From an uncultured Lentisphaeria bacterium (GTDB lineage Bacteria; Verrucomicrobiota; Lentisphaeria; Victivallales; UBA1829), in assembly GCA_949282305.1 (NCBI GenBank), contig CASDPB010000017.1:1-62652 (forward strand): a stretch of DNA of 62,652 nt. Direction: 5' to 3'. The notes below the pieces were generated by a model. That model saw nothing but the letters and a program-made list of their open reading frames with translations, had not been told where the DNA came from and made no database searches. The position numbers and the translations under genes were made by a program. This document shows positions 1 through 9,316 of the stretch, in pieces. How positions within the stretch are numbered: the stretch's first letter is position 1; each line of letters opens with the position of its first letter.

Positions 1-102
1 CTCAACTGTCTTGAAAGCGGAGCCCCTCAGCAGACACGGGTCGTTGTTCCCCGGCTGATCGTCCGGGACTCCGTTGCGGCACCGCCGAAAACAAAACAAT
101 AA
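1..102 (+). CDS. C-terminal end of a LacI/GntR-type transcriptional regulator (partial)
   Basis: Reading from base 1 the frame is open for 33 codons and stops at TAA (100-102). The tail contains [12 protein letters not shown], which resembles the extreme C-terminus of LacI-fold effector domains, where a Leu-Ile-Val-Arg-(Asp/Glu)-Ser strand precedes a short disordered tail. The pseudopilin gene starts 22 bases later, the same regulator-pseudopilin neighbourhood seen for the complete regulator at 5481-6584. Only 33 residues are visible, so the family call is an inference from this motif and the context. Confidence 0.5.
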   Translation, partial: LNCLESGAPQQTRVVVPRLIVRDSVAAPPKTKQ

Positions 103-124
103 AATACATTCAAGGAGCAGAATC

Positions 125-940
125 ATGAGAGAAAAAAACAGAATCTTCAGACAGCCGCCCTGCGGCGGGGAAAATCACACGGCGCCGCCATTCGTGTTCA
201 CAGTCCGGACGAAAAGAAACGGAATGTTCCGGCGGAATCATTTTCCCACAGGGAAATCCGCCGTTTTCACCTTGATAGAGCTCCTCGTCGTGATTGCGAT
301 CATCTCCGTTCTCGCCGCTCTGCTGCTTCCGGCACTGAGCAAGGCAAAAGAAAAAGTAATCATGGCAAAATGCAAGAACAATCTCAGGCAGATCGCGATC
401 GGCATCCATGCCTACGGCAACGACAACGGCGAATATATGCCGAACTGTCCGCTGAGCGCGACGCCGCCCAACAGCCGTTACACCCATCGCGCCAACTCCG
501 ACAACAGGAAAGCCTACACCAACCTGGGACTGCTGATTGACGGCTATCTGAATGAGGCGGTGCTCTACTGTCCCGCCCAGAAGATCCGCACTTACGACTC
601 GATGAAAGACCTGCCGCGCACCGCCAACCGCATCGCGGGATACGACAGCCTGCCGGTATGGGCAAACTCGAAATGGAACTTCCGTCCGCGCATCAGTTTC
701 ATGCAGAAAGAGAAACTGGCAATGGTGTATGACATTGCGACCGACAGCCAGCGTTACAGCATGCCGCACGGTTTGCAGTGGAACGTTGCGTTTGCCGACG
801 GACATATCGCCGTCTACCGGAACGGTTCGAGTTCGATTGGCGGCGGTTCCACGCTTGCCGTCATGATCGCGGAGGGAAAGAACACCTCATTTCCCAACGC
901 GACGACCATCCTGAAACGTCTTTCAACCTGCGGATACTGA
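125..940 (+). CDS. Pseudopilin-like protein with prepilin-type N-terminal methylation motif
   Basis: Encodes 271 residues. The type IV prepilin/pseudopilin signature ([12 protein letters not shown], then [11 protein letters not shown]) starts about 47 residues in. The C-terminal [12 protein letters not shown] resembles the H-x-DG segment of the large PVC pseudopilin family. Such proteins are expected to be processed by a prepilin peptidase and to sit in the inner membrane or a type II secretion-like pseudopilus. The start at 125 is chosen because AAGGAG lies eight bases upstream. An internal Met at about 227 would give a short leader but has no ribosome site. The -1 residue before the Phe is Val, not the usual Gly. 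It is followed 16 bases later by a secreted glycosidase gene, suggesting co-expression; the role in polysaccharide use is inference. Confidence 0.8.
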   Translation: MREKNRIFRQPPCGGENHTAPPFVFTVRTKRNGMFRRNHFPTGKSAVFTLIELLVVIAIISVLAALLLPALSKAKEKVIMAKCKNNLRQIAIGIHAYGNDNGEYMPNCPLSATPPNSRYTHRANSDNRKAYTNLGLLIDGYLNEAVLYCPAQKIRTYDSMKDLPRTANRIAGYDSLPVWANSKWNFRPRISFMQKEKLAMVYDIATDSQRYSMPHGLQWNVAFADGHIAVYRNGSSSIGGGSTLAVMIAEGKNTSFPNATTILKRLSTCGY

Positions 941-956
941 GCATAAGGAGTCTCAC

Positions 957-3900
957 ATGTTTTTCATCAGAATCGCCGCCGCACTGCTGTTGTGCGCCAC
1001 CTGCTCCGCCGCCGGGCTGACCGTGGAGACCCGGGTCAGCGAAAAAGCCGCTTACCTGCGCGGGACAAAGGTCTACCCCGAATATCTGCTTGACATGAGC
1101 AGCGCCGCCGACTGGGCGCGGATCGGCAGCACCGGAGGTCATCGGCTGCGTGTCACGGAAGTCGATGCGCCGGGACGTCCCGGCAGACGCGCACTGATGT
1201 TTTCGGTAAAGATCGACAAAAAGAATCCCAAAGCGCCCGGCTGGGTCGCATGGCAGTCAATGCTTTCACCGGAACTGAACATCATCGGCGCGGACGAGAT
1301 TGAGTTTGAAATCTATCCGCTGCAGAAGTTTCCGTTCGGCGTGGTCGCGCGCTTCGGCACCTCGAAGGGGTTCGGCCAGCTCCCCTGCTCCTGGTCGGAC
1401 GTGGTGAAAAACCTGGAGCCGAACCGCTGGCACACCGTGCGGATCCCGGTCAAGAAAAGCCGTAAATCCGTGGACAGTCTGCGTTTCGACTTCAATGCCC
1501 GCGGCGATGCGGTTCCGCATCAGCAGGAACTGTCGATGATCGTCGGCGCGATCCGCTTCCTGCCCGCGCCGTCCCCCGCCACGGCGGAGTGGTCAACCCG
1601 CATGAAAACCGAAGCGCCGCTTGAAAACGGATTCCTTATCAATCCGCATCCGCTCGAAATGGCGGACGATGCCGATCTTGAATACAGCGTCGAGCTGGCG
1701 GTCGGGCATCCGGGGAAAGCGACACTGGAACTCCGGTGCGGGGACAAGAGTCTGAAACAGCCGGTCGTGCTCGGAACGCCGTACACCACGCTCCGGATTC
1801 GGTTTCCCCGGTTTGCGGAACTGTTTTCCCCCGGCGACCGCCGGCTGGAAACCGTCATCCGCGACGAGTCAGGCAAGGTAATTGCGCAAAATGCCGAAGC
1901 AATGCCGCTGAAGCTCTTCTCCTCCGCCGCAATGGACAAGGAACGCCGCCGACTCCTGACACGCCTCGACGCGCTGACCGGAGAGCTGGATTCTCTGCGC
2001 AAATCCGGCGCGGCAGTGCAGCTGCCCGAAGTAACCCGGACTACCGCGGAACTGTTTTTGAAACACTTCATCCCCGACGACTTCAACCGTCAGAAAAAAT
2101 ACGGCATCGCCATCGCAGAACTGGCAGATGTGAAACGGTTGCTCGACGCGCTCGAAACGGAACTCGCCGCATACCGCGCGGGAACGCTCCGCGAACCGCC
2201 GCTCACTCCTTATGATCCGGCGACACCCCTCACTGTCCGCGACGGCGTAATCACCCAGCACGGCAAACCGATCCTGCTGATCGGTCCGCTGACGGGAATG
2301 CCCGCGCTCGACTGGAACGAATATGCCGCGAAACTCGGCTTCAATTCCCTGGTGGTCGAAACCGACATGGACCGCTGGCTGAACTTCGACGCGAAAAAGA
2401 ACATGGTTCTGAACCCGCATCCCGATCTGATCCCCGGTCCCACCCGGAGTTTTCAAGGAGAAGCCGCCCGCCTCAGGCATTATCTGGAACGCAGCCGCGC
2501 CAACGGGCTGGCAGCCAATCTGCTGCTCTCCTCGCACTACTGCAGGAGCATCCCCGGGGATCTCAAAAATGCGCGCAGTCTCTACGCGGGGCACAACAAC
2601 TTCAACTGGAACGTGCTGGCTCCGGAGGCAAAGGAAGTATTCCGCCGCATGTATGCCGGCGTGATTCCGTTCCTGCGGGAGCCGCACCTGGTCAGTCTCG
2701 GCACCGCCAACGAACCCGGCTACACCGTCAAATCCGGTTCCAAAGAGTTTGAACGCGGCTTCATCAGCCGTCTGAAAGAGAAATACCCGTCCGCCGCAGC
2801 GCTGAACCGTGCGTGGGGAACACGGTATGCCTCCATTGATGACGTGACGCTTCGCGATGTGCTTTCGCCGCAGGCTCCTCCGCAGGCGCGGGTGGACTGG
2901 GCAGAATACCAGAGCCGGGAAGTCAGCCTTTTCTACGGCTTCCTGAAGAACAGTCTGCTCGACGCGCTGCCCGAAAAACAGATCTGGGTCAAGCTGATGG
3001 GCAACCTCGGCTACGAAATGCTCGACGAGGCGGACAACATCGCGCTCGGACAGAACGTCGCAGGCTCGGATTCTGCCAATGAACCGTGGCTGGATCACCT
3101 GAGAAGCCTCTTTCCCGACTATCCGATCACCAACCACGAATGGCATTTCATCCGCGCGGAACACACATCCAATGCACCGTTCCTTGCGATGCGGATGTTC
3201 CAGGGAGTCAGCCGCGGACTGCAATCCGGAAACATCTGGCGCGGTCAGCGCGCGGATTGGGAAAGCAAGGGATACGGACACGCCGAATCTTTCTCACGCT
3301 ATCCGGTCGCCCTGAACGCGATCGGCAGAACCGCCCTCAAACTGCGCTTTCTCTACCCGGTGCTGGTCCGGTTCCAGCGGCTTGACGGCGGCGCGGTGCG
3401 ACTCTACTACGACAAAAACGATCAGCTGCTGCGCGAAAAGGAGTATCCGGCAAAATTCAATGCCGCCTACAACCGCCTCAGAATCAACCCCGCCGGCGTC
3501 CGCTTCCTGTATCCGCAAACCGTCACACCGGAAAAACTGGCGGGAATAAAACTCATCGCCGCCGGTTCAATCCGCCATATTCCGGCGGAAACAGCCCGGA
3601 CACTCGCGGCATGGGTCGCAGACGGTGGCACGCTCCATCTGCAGACGCCGGGGGAATGGTCCGACTACAGCGGTGCGCCGCTCGACCTGCCCGCCGGATT
3701 CCGCAATGCCGTTGCAACCGCCGGAATCACCCGTTACGGAAAGGGAACGGTTGTCACGGTTCCCGACTGGGAAGGAGACGCCGCCATGATGACCGGTCCC
3801 GTCGCCTGGAGCGGCTCCGCCCCGAACCGCGAAGTCGAATGCCGTCTGCTGACCGATCCGAACGGCAATCCGCAGTATCTGTCAATCGTCAACCTGAAAA

Positions 3901-4049
3901 ACAAGGTTCAGAAAATCCGGCTGCGGAACGGTCAGGCACCGCAGAGGATCTCCGGGGAAGACCTCTGGAACCATGCCGCAGCCGTAATCGACGGCGAATT
4001 TGAACTCGCGCCTTTTGAAGTTCGGCTGATCGAGGCTGACCGCCCGTAA
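957..4049 (+). CDS. Secreted GH42-like (clan GH-A) glycoside hydrolase
   Basis: Encodes 1030 residues with a signal peptide (hydrophobic to about residue 20, ATCSAAG). Residues about 30-230 look like a beta-sandwich. A central TIM-barrel region carries the clan GH-A hallmarks: an Asn-Glu-Pro acid/base motif (Glu about 586, in GTANEPGYT) and a second Glu about 142 residues later (about 728, in TNHEWHF), the expected nucleophile spacing. A Rossmann-like segment after about residue 870 resembles the GH42 trimerisation domain. The start at 957 is preceded by AAGGAG. The protein probably cleaves beta-linked sugars outside the inner membrane. Family GH42 is the best guess, but a related uncharacterised clan-A family is possible; the substrate cannot be read from sequence. 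Confidence 0.65.
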   Translation: MFFIRIAAALLLCATCSAAGLTVETRVSEKAAYLRGTKVYPEYLLDMSSAADWARIGSTGGHRLRVTEVDAPGRPGRRALMFSVKIDKKNPKAPGWVAWQSMLSPELNIIGADEIEFEIYPLQKFPFGVVARFGTSKGFGQLPCSWSDVVKNLEPNRWHTVRIPVKKSRKSVDSLRFDFNARGDAVPHQQELSMIVGAIRFLPAPSPATAEWSTRMKTEAPLENGFLINPHPLEMADDADLEYSVELAVGHPGKATLELRCGDKSLKQPVVLGTPYTTLRIRFPRFAELFSPGDRRLETVIRDESGKVIAQNAEAMPLKLFSSAAMDKERRRLLTRLDALTGELDSLRKSGAAVQLPEVTRTTAELFLKHFIPDDFNRQKKYGIAIAELADVKRLLDALETELAAYRAGTLREPPLTPYDPATPLTVRDGVITQHGKPILLIGPLTGMPALDWNEYAAKLGFNSLVVETDMDRWLNFDAKKNMVLNPHPDLIPGPTRSFQGEAARLRHYLERSRANGLAANLLLSSHYCRSIPGDLKNARSLYAGHNNFNWNVLAPEAKEVFRRMYAGVIPFLREPHLVSLGTANEPGYTVKSGSKEFERGFISRLKEKYPSAAALNRAWGTRYASIDDVTLRDVLSPQAPPQARVDWAEYQSREVSLFYGFLKNSLLDALPEKQIWVKLMGNLGYEMLDEADNIALGQNVAGSDSANEPWLDHLRSLFPDYPITNHEWHFIRAEHTSNAPFLAMRMFQGVSRGLQSGNIWRGQRADWESKGYGHAESFSRYPVALNAIGRTALKLRFLYPVLVRFQRLDGGAVRLYYDKNDQLLREKEYPAKFNAAYNRLRINPAGVRFLYPQTVTPEKLAGIKLIAAGSIRHIPAETARTLAAWVADGGTLHLQTPGEWSDYSGAPLDLPAGFRNAVATAGITRYGKGTVVTVPDWEGDAAMMTGPVAWSGSAPNREVECRLLTDPNGNPQYLSIVNLKNKVQKIRLRNGQAPQRISGEDLWNHAAAVIDGEFELAPFEVRLIEADRP

Positions 4050-4083
4050 AACCGTCTTTGCCGCTCTTCCTTTCAAGGTTCCC

Positions 4084-4127
4084 CAGGCTTCCGGCGTGCA
4101 TCATAAACGCCGGAAGCCTGTTTTTTT
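4084..4127 (+). terminator. Rho-independent terminator after the GH42-like gene
   Basis: A perfect 14-bp inverted repeat (4084-4097 with 4107-4120) around a nine-base loop is followed by seven T. It ends the first pseudopilin-glycosidase unit, 34 bases after the stop codon. Confidence 0.9.
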
Positions 4128-4425
4128 CCCATGACTGTCCAACGCCTTCCAGACAGTCCGGCACGGGCATTCCGAGGGGCAGGACGAACGCACCTGCATT
4201 TTCCGGAAGCTGCCGCATCTCCGCGACGATCGGCAAATACGGTTTTCACGGTTCCGCCGGACCGCCGCCATGCTGTTACGATACGGGAAGAAATATTATT
4301 TCATTGTAGACCAATTCATTTTTTTTTCGTATTGACATGAATATCAATTCAACAAAAAAACGTCAATTTCATCTGTTTTTTCCGCCTGATTATAAAATAA
4401 CATCGAAAAAAAATGAAACTCTCTA
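4128..4425. other. Gene-free spacer, AT-rich toward the promoter
   Basis: I see no coding sequence here. Composition falls from GC-rich to strongly AT-rich after about 4280, with oligo-A/T runs typical of promoter-upstream DNA. Two short ORFs in this stretch have no ribosome site and no recognisable motif. Confidence 0.6.
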
Positions 4426-4453
4426 TTGACATTGCAGATTTTGATTATATAAT
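4426..4453 (+). promoter_or_regulatory. Consensus sigma-70 promoter for the second cassette
   Basis: TTGACA (4426-4431) and TATAAT (4448-4453) are both perfect and lie 16 bp apart, upstream of the pseudopilin-regulator-glycosidase unit. The expected transcription start is near 4460. Confidence 0.85.
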
Positions 4454-4456
4454 AAT

Positions 4457-4471
4457 AAATGTATACCATTT
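4457..4471. promoter_or_regulatory. Candidate operator palindrome over the transcription start
   Basis: AAATG and CATTT form perfect five-base arms around TATAC, beginning three bases after the -10 box. A repressor bound here would block initiation. The regulator encoded in the same unit (5481-6584) is of the GntR-LacI hybrid (AraR) type, whose known operators are comparable short palindromes with a GTA/TAC core. That it binds here is inference. Confidence 0.45.
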
Positions 4472-4519
4472 AAGAAATACAGCAATCTGTCAACCCCGCT
4501 GTGAAAGGAGTCGGACATC

Positions 4520-5473
4520 ATGCGGAAGTCTGCATCAATTAAATTAGACAAACCAATGTCTGCGGCGGCATTTCCGCATCATCTGATGAAGAAAAGCCAT
4601 CCGGCAAGGTTTTCAGCACACGTGAAGAACAGGGAAAAACTGAGAGCATCCCGCCTGAAGTTCTTCCTGCCGGCTTCTGCGCCGGACGTTTTTGCCAAAC
4701 TCCGGGCCGTTCTCTGCCCGACGATTCCAGTCCTGAAATTGAAAACAAGTCTTTTCACCTTGATCGAGCTCCTCATCGTCATTTCAATCATCGCAATCCT
4801 GGCTTCCATGCTTCTTCCGGCGTTGAGCCGGGCACGGGAAAGCGCGAAAACGTCCGTCTGCATAAACAATCTCCGGCAGATCGCTCTTGCGGATGCACAG
4901 TACATCTCCGATTACGCCGACTGGCTCTACGGTCCCCGTCTGCACGTGCCCCCCGCAGTCGACAACGGTCATCTGGACAGCAATTCCTGGGGAGTCAGCA
5001 TGGCACATCTCGGATACATCGGCGACTACAATACCGCCCGGAAAAATATCCAGATATGGATGGCGGTCTGCCCTTCCGCGTTTCCATTCGGAAAATTTGA
5101 GCACGAACAGCGCACTTACGCGAAGCGCGGGATCCGCAATCAGAACGCCAACAACGTAAACGCCTACTGGAAATCCAGAGGGGATTCCTTCTCCTATGTT
5201 CCGGAAGATCCTTCCCACACGGACCTGAACGACAACAAACTTTCTCCCGCGCGCTTCGTCACCACCTATGACAGTGCTCAGAACTACGGCGGTGGCAAAA
5301 GCGGCCAGCTCTGTTATGCCAGCTTTGAAAACTTCGGTTTGAATCACGGCAGCCGGGGCAATGTGCTGATGTATGACGGTCACGCGGAAAGCGGAAGAAA
5401 AAAGTTCCATGTATTCATCGCGGCACGCTATCCTGCCGCTCCCGACCAGAGAATTGCAATTTCAAACGATTGA
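4520..5473 (+). CDS. Pseudopilin-like protein with an unusually long N-terminal leader
   Basis: Encodes 317 residues. The prepilin motif [20 protein letters not shown] begins only after about 76 residues, and [12 protein letters not shown] follows. The C-terminal [11 protein letters not shown] is the H-x-DG-like segment of the family. The start is supported by AAAGGAG about ten bases upstream and by the promoter at 4426. The leader is basic and serine-rich and has no Gly at the predicted cleavage site (Leu precedes Phe). The gene runs straight into the regulator gene, seven bases after its stop, so they form one operon. Expected location is the inner membrane or a pseudopilus-like fibre; the actual job is unknown. 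Confidence 0.8.
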   Translation: MRKSASIKLDKPMSAAAFPHHLMKKSHPARFSAHVKNREKLRASRLKFFLPASAPDVFAKLRAVLCPTIPVLKLKTSLFTLIELLIVISIIAILASMLLPALSRARESAKTSVCINNLRQIALADAQYISDYADWLYGPRLHVPPAVDNGHLDSNSWGVSMAHLGYIGDYNTARKNIQIWMAVCPSAFPFGKFEHEQRTYAKRGIRNQNANNVNAYWKSRGDSFSYVPEDPSHTDLNDNKLSPARFVTTYDSAQNYGGGKSGQLCYASFENFGLNHGSRGNVLMYDGHAESGRKKFHVFIAARYPAAPDQRIAISND

Positions 5474-5480
5474 CAAGACC

Positions 5481-6584
5481 ATGAAACTACAGCAAGAAGA
5501 ACACTCTGTCCTGAACCGGGTTCGGGAAGCGCTGCTCGATGAAATCCGAAAGATGGAAATCGGCACCCGGCTGCTTCCCGAACGACAGCTTGCCGAACAG
5601 TTCGGCGTCTGCAAAATGACAATGAACAAAATCATGAAATCCCTGGTGGACGACGGCTATCTCTCCCGCCATGTCGGACGCGGCACCTATGTGCTTCCGC
5701 GTCCTCAGCCGGTGGCGCAGGTGGCGTTCAACGGCACGTCCAGAGGCGAAATCATCATCGTATATCCCGACTTCTACTCCCACGGCATTCTGGAACGGGT
5801 GCGGCTGACGGAACTGGCGGCGATGCGCGCGAACCTGCGGCTGATCAACATCAAGATCCATCCGGAAGTCAACCTGGGACCGGTCTATGAACTGGTGGAA
5901 GCCTGCCGGAATCTGCGGGGCATGATCGTGGTTGCCGGGCCGCCCCTGAACGGTGAGGCAGCCCGCCTTGACGCCATCGGCTGCCCGGTGGTGATGCTCG
6001 GCGAACTCCCCGATGCGGGAGTCTTCCGGAATCTGTTCGTCATCAGCAACAATCACTTTCAGTCCGGTTTTCTGAAAATGAACGCCCTCCTGGAAAAGGG
6101 ACACCGCAAACTGGGCTGGATACCGAATGAACCGCGCACCCTGGCGGGCAGACGTTCGCTGCGGGGCATCAAGCAGGCGCTTTACAAATACAAACTCCGC
6201 TATCAGAATCTTGTGCGGCCCGTGAAACAGATTCGCTTCTGGGAAAGCCCGATGCAGGCGGGGTATGAGCAGACAAAGGAGGTGATGCAGGCACATCCCG
6301 AGCTGACGGCGCTTGTGATCGACACCATTCCCGGCGCACTCGGCGCACTGCGTGCATTTGCCGAACTCGGCATACGCTGCCCGGAGGACGTCAGCCTGGT
6401 CACTGCCTATGACATGTTCGGGTACGAGGAGTTCACCTTTCCCCGTCTCACGCGGGTGGTGGAGCCGTGCGAACAGATTGTCGCCGCCGCCATGCGGATC
6501 ATCCAGTCCGGCGGAGTTTCGGAACCCCGTGAAATCATGATCGACCTCATTCTCAAGGAAGGCGAAAGCATCAGGCAGCTATGA
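5481..6584 (+). CDS. GntR-LacI hybrid (AraR-like) transcriptional regulator
   Basis: Encodes 367 residues. Residues about 10-75 form a GntR-type winged helix (RLLPERQLAEQFGV, then YLSRHVGRGTYVLP). The remainder is a LacI/periplasmic-binding-protein-like effector domain, as in AraR of Bacillus. It likely senses a sugar and controls the surrounding glycosidase genes, with the palindrome at 4457 as a candidate site. The start at 5481 is the first Met after the upstream stop and begins directly before the DNA-binding domain; its ribosome site is weak, suggesting coupling to the pseudopilin gene. The stop overlaps the next start (ATGA). Confidence 0.82.
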   Translation: MKLQQEEHSVLNRVREALLDEIRKMEIGTRLLPERQLAEQFGVCKMTMNKIMKSLVDDGYLSRHVGRGTYVLPRPQPVAQVAFNGTSRGEIIIVYPDFYSHGILERVRLTELAAMRANLRLINIKIHPEVNLGPVYELVEACRNLRGMIVVAGPPLNGEAARLDAIGCPVVMLGELPDAGVFRNLFVISNNHFQSGFLKMNALLEKGHRKLGWIPNEPRTLAGRRSLRGIKQALYKYKLRYQNLVRPVKQIRFWESPMQAGYEQTKEVMQAHPELTALVIDTIPGALGALRAFAELGIRCPEDVSLVTAYDMFGYEEFTFPRLTRVVEPCEQIVAAAMRIIQSGGVSEPREIMIDLILKEGESIRQL

Positions 6585-9136
6585 AACAGTTTTTCCTTCT
6601 TCTTCTGGCACTGTCTCTGCTCCGGACGGAAGCCTCCGTCCTCCTGGAGGAATCCTTCGGCATACTCAGGAATGTGCCCGCCTATGTTCAGGAATGGCAT
6701 GTCTGGTGGGGATTTCCCTATCCCGACCGGCAGGCGCCGTTCTCACACATCAGCTCCACGCTGACAGCCGAAGGCGAACCGTGGCGGCTTCACTGGAACC
6801 ACAAAGGCTATCCGCTGACCGGGCTCTATGACTCAGCCAATCCCGACATCATCCGCTGGCAGATCCGTCTGATGAAAGCGGTCGGACTGGACGGCACGGC
6901 GGTGATGCTGCATCCGGAGTGGAACAGGGGAATCGAATACATTCAGGAAGAACCGCCCAACCTCATCAAACTCATTCTTGACATCGCGGCAGAGGAAGAC
7001 TACCGCGTCTTCTTCATGGATGAAGTGGCTTTCCGCAAGGGCTCTCCCGCACAGAAACCGGAGGTGATGATCCAACGTTTCCGCCGTTTTCTCCGACTTT
7101 ACGGCAGACATCCCGGTCTCTTGAAAATTGACGGAAAACCGGTAATCTATTTTCAGACATTCGGATTTGGAATCACGCCGGAGGATCTGGAAACGGTTTT
7201 CGCAGAAGTGGAAAAAGAGGCGGGAGAAGTTCACTGGATGATTTTCGGCGACGTGGAACGCTACGGGAAAATCTCCCGGATCCGCCGCATGGTTGCCGGA
7301 AACAGCCTGGTGCGCAACAGCGAATTCACCCGGCAGTGGCAGCTCGGGGAACAGAATCCCGCCGGCATTTTCAAGGCCGCACGGAAATACGGAAAGAAAA
7401 TCTCCGACATGCAGTATCCGAAATTCGACGGGACGGGACAAAACTGGCGGCAGACCGGAGTGCGTGCCTACGGTCTTGAAGGGCGCAGACTGGAAAAGAC
7501 ACTGCGCGCCTCCCTTGCGGCAAAACCGGATTTCGTAATGCTGAGCAGCTGGAACGACTGGGAGGAAGGAGCGGGATTTGAACCGGGCTGGGACTTTGAC
7601 GGCTTTACCGGCGATCCTTATCTTTACTGCCGGGTTCTTGCGCATCTCAAGGGGCGGAAGTTCGTTCCGCCGCCCCTCCCCCCGAAGAAAAGCGTGCATC
7701 CGACAATTTGGGAAAAGCTCGGTTACGGCGACGGAGCGGGGCCCATTGTGGAAAAAATCATCCGGGCAAACAACCGGGGCGGTGCCATTGCCGTGGAACT
7801 CCGGGATACTGCAAGCGAGGTCGTGGCACTGGAAGCGGTATGGGAAGGCGATCTCTACTGGAAAGCGCCGCAGGGAGAGAAGGCGGAAGCAAGCGGCAAT
7901 CTCAAAATCGCAAGCGGAACCCACGGCAAGCCGGAACAGCTGCGCAATATATTCGATTTCACTCCCGGCTGGGGTGTGCCGGTCAGAGGAAGCACCATCG
8001 CATTCCATGCTCCGGAACTGAAAACGTATACAGACGCCTTCGCCGTGGGAGCAGCGATTGCATTCGATCCTTCCGATCCTTTCCCGGAATTCCGGATGTT
8101 CATGCCGAATCGGACGCCGGTACATCGGCGGGAGCCGAAAAACGACAGCGCAGACACCTGCACCTTCGATTTCACGCCGAACACCCGGGACAGTCAATTC
8201 CCCGCAGAGCTCTGGAACGGCTGGCGGACGGCAGTCGGGATAAATCCGCGGGAAGCCGACTTCAGCAAAGGATACCTTGAAGTGAAAGCGCCGGAACAGC
8301 ATCTCGGGCAGGTTTCGCTGCTCGGTGCGCCGCGGCAGGAGCGCATTCTGAAAAACGGAATCGCCGTTCCCGGAAGCGACGGGCGGATCAAACGTTTTTC
8401 CTTTCCAATTCCGGACCAGGTGCTCAATACCCCCGGAGCTCATTTTCTCTGGCTGCGCGGAATGGACAAAGCCGGAAACTGGGGAACTCCGGTTCTTTAT
8501 GCCGTCCCCAATTACGAAGCGTTTGACCGGAACAGAAGTTCAGACTCCTCCGCACAATTGAATGAGGAACCGGACGTCGTATTTGCAGCCGACGCCCGGC
8601 ACATCGGGCTTTTTTCGCCAAAAGGCGTCTTGAAAACGGCAAAAGACAAACTGCGGGGCACGGGACTGCGCATCGCCAACGGCATTGTCAGCGCGTCTGC
8701 CGCACGCCCCCTGACCGGCAGTTTCACGATTGAAGCCGAGGCGGTCCATCTTCGGAATCAGCGTCTGATGCTGCTTTATCTGACCGATGATTCCGGCAGA
8801 AACGGAATCGGCTTGAGCTGGGATTCGGCAAAGGAGGAAATGTTTGACGGAGGGGGGATCGTCGGAATCCGGAGATTCCGTCTGGATGCCGCTCCCACAT
8901 GGAGCGATACCGGACAGTTGATCGCATCCGGCGGCAGCGGACATTACGCATTGAGCCACAAGACCGCGAAACTGGAACTTGTCTATGACCGGAATCACAG
9001 CAGGGTCACACTTTTTGTGGACGGCAGAAAAGCAGCGGCGGCATCCCTTTCCGAACCGCTGCCGCCGCTGACCCGGCTCTGGCTGCGCGGAAACGACTCA
9101 CAGTTCATCCGCCGAATCGTTGTAAGGGAAAGATGA
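6581..9136 (+). CDS. Secreted GH99/GH71-like glycosidase with C-terminal carbohydrate-binding region
   Basis: Encodes 851 residues. A signal peptide (FFLLLLALSLLRTEA) is followed by a barrel-type domain to about residue 360, with VQEWHVWWGFPYPD near the start and SWNDWEEGAGFEPGW near the end. This layout is seen in GH71/GH99-like and WbsX-like proteins (glucan or mannan endo-hydrolases). The C-terminal half looks like beta-sandwich modules; the last about 170 residues resemble a concanavalin-like fold (SFTIEAEAVHL ... LYLTDDSGRNGIGLSWD). It overlaps the regulator stop by four bases and is translationally coupled. Catalytic residues cannot be assigned with confidence, so family membership is tentative. 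Confidence 0.55.
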   Translation: MKQFFLLLLALSLLRTEASVLLEESFGILRNVPAYVQEWHVWWGFPYPDRQAPFSHISSTLTAEGEPWRLHWNHKGYPLTGLYDSANPDIIRWQIRLMKAVGLDGTAVMLHPEWNRGIEYIQEEPPNLIKLILDIAAEEDYRVFFMDEVAFRKGSPAQKPEVMIQRFRRFLRLYGRHPGLLKIDGKPVIYFQTFGFGITPEDLETVFAEVEKEAGEVHWMIFGDVERYGKISRIRRMVAGNSLVRNSEFTRQWQLGEQNPAGIFKAARKYGKKISDMQYPKFDGTGQNWRQTGVRAYGLEGRRLEKTLRASLAAKPDFVMLSSWNDWEEGAGFEPGWDFDGFTGDPYLYCRVLAHLKGRKFVPPPLPPKKSVHPTIWEKLGYGDGAGPIVEKIIRANNRGGAIAVELRDTASEVVALEAVWEGDLYWKAPQGEKAEASGNLKIASGTHGKPEQLRNIFDFTPGWGVPVRGSTIAFHAPELKTYTDAFAVGAAIAFDPSDPFPEFRMFMPNRTPVHRREPKNDSADTCTFDFTPNTRDSQFPAELWNGWRTAVGINPREADFSKGYLEVKAPEQHLGQVSLLGAPRQERILKNGIAVPGSDGRIKRFSFPIPDQVLNTPGAHFLWLRGMDKAGNWGTPVLYAVPNYEAFDRNRSSDSSAQLNEEPDVVFAADARHIGLFSPKGVLKTAKDKLRGTGLRIANGIVSASAARPLTGSFTIEAEAVHLRNQRLMLLYLTDDSGRNGIGLSWDSAKEEMFDGGGIVGIRRFRLDAAPTWSDTGQLIASGGSGHYALSHKTAKLELVYDRNHSRVTLFVDGRKAAAASLSEPLPPLTRLWLRGNDSQFIRRIVVRER

Positions 9137-9244
9137 CGCGCACGCCCCCCGCACAGGCGCGGATAAGGAAGAGAACAACATGGGAAAAAGCATTTTCATG
9201 CCGGAAAAACAGGAAAAACATCCGGAAAAATTTCCCGGAAAAAT

Positions 9245-9273
9245 TTGAAATTGCGCAGTTCATGCTGTATTGT
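9245..9273 (+). promoter_or_regulatory. Putative promoter of the MATE gene leader
   Basis: TTGAAA (9245-9250), a 17-bp spacer and TATTGT (9268-9273) would start a leader of about 110 bases. The -10 box matches only four of six positions. Confidence 0.4.
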
Positions 9274-9277
9274 ATAT

Positions 9278-9316
9278 GCCGCTTACTCGGAGGGTGAGTC
9301 ATTCGCAAGAAATGGC
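9278..9316 (+). ncRNA. Structured leader RNA (possible riboswitch aptamer) upstream of the MATE gene
   Basis: After the putative promoter lies a hairpin (9282-9288 pairs with 9292-9298, three-base loop) and a weaker one (CATT 9300-9303 with AATG 9311-9314). GCC at 9278-9280 and GGC further on can close them. It is placed directly before a terminator that precedes the ribosome site. The guanidine-IV (mepA) class is known to control MATE exporters and is the first class to test, but I cannot match its consensus from memory. Confidence 0.45.
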
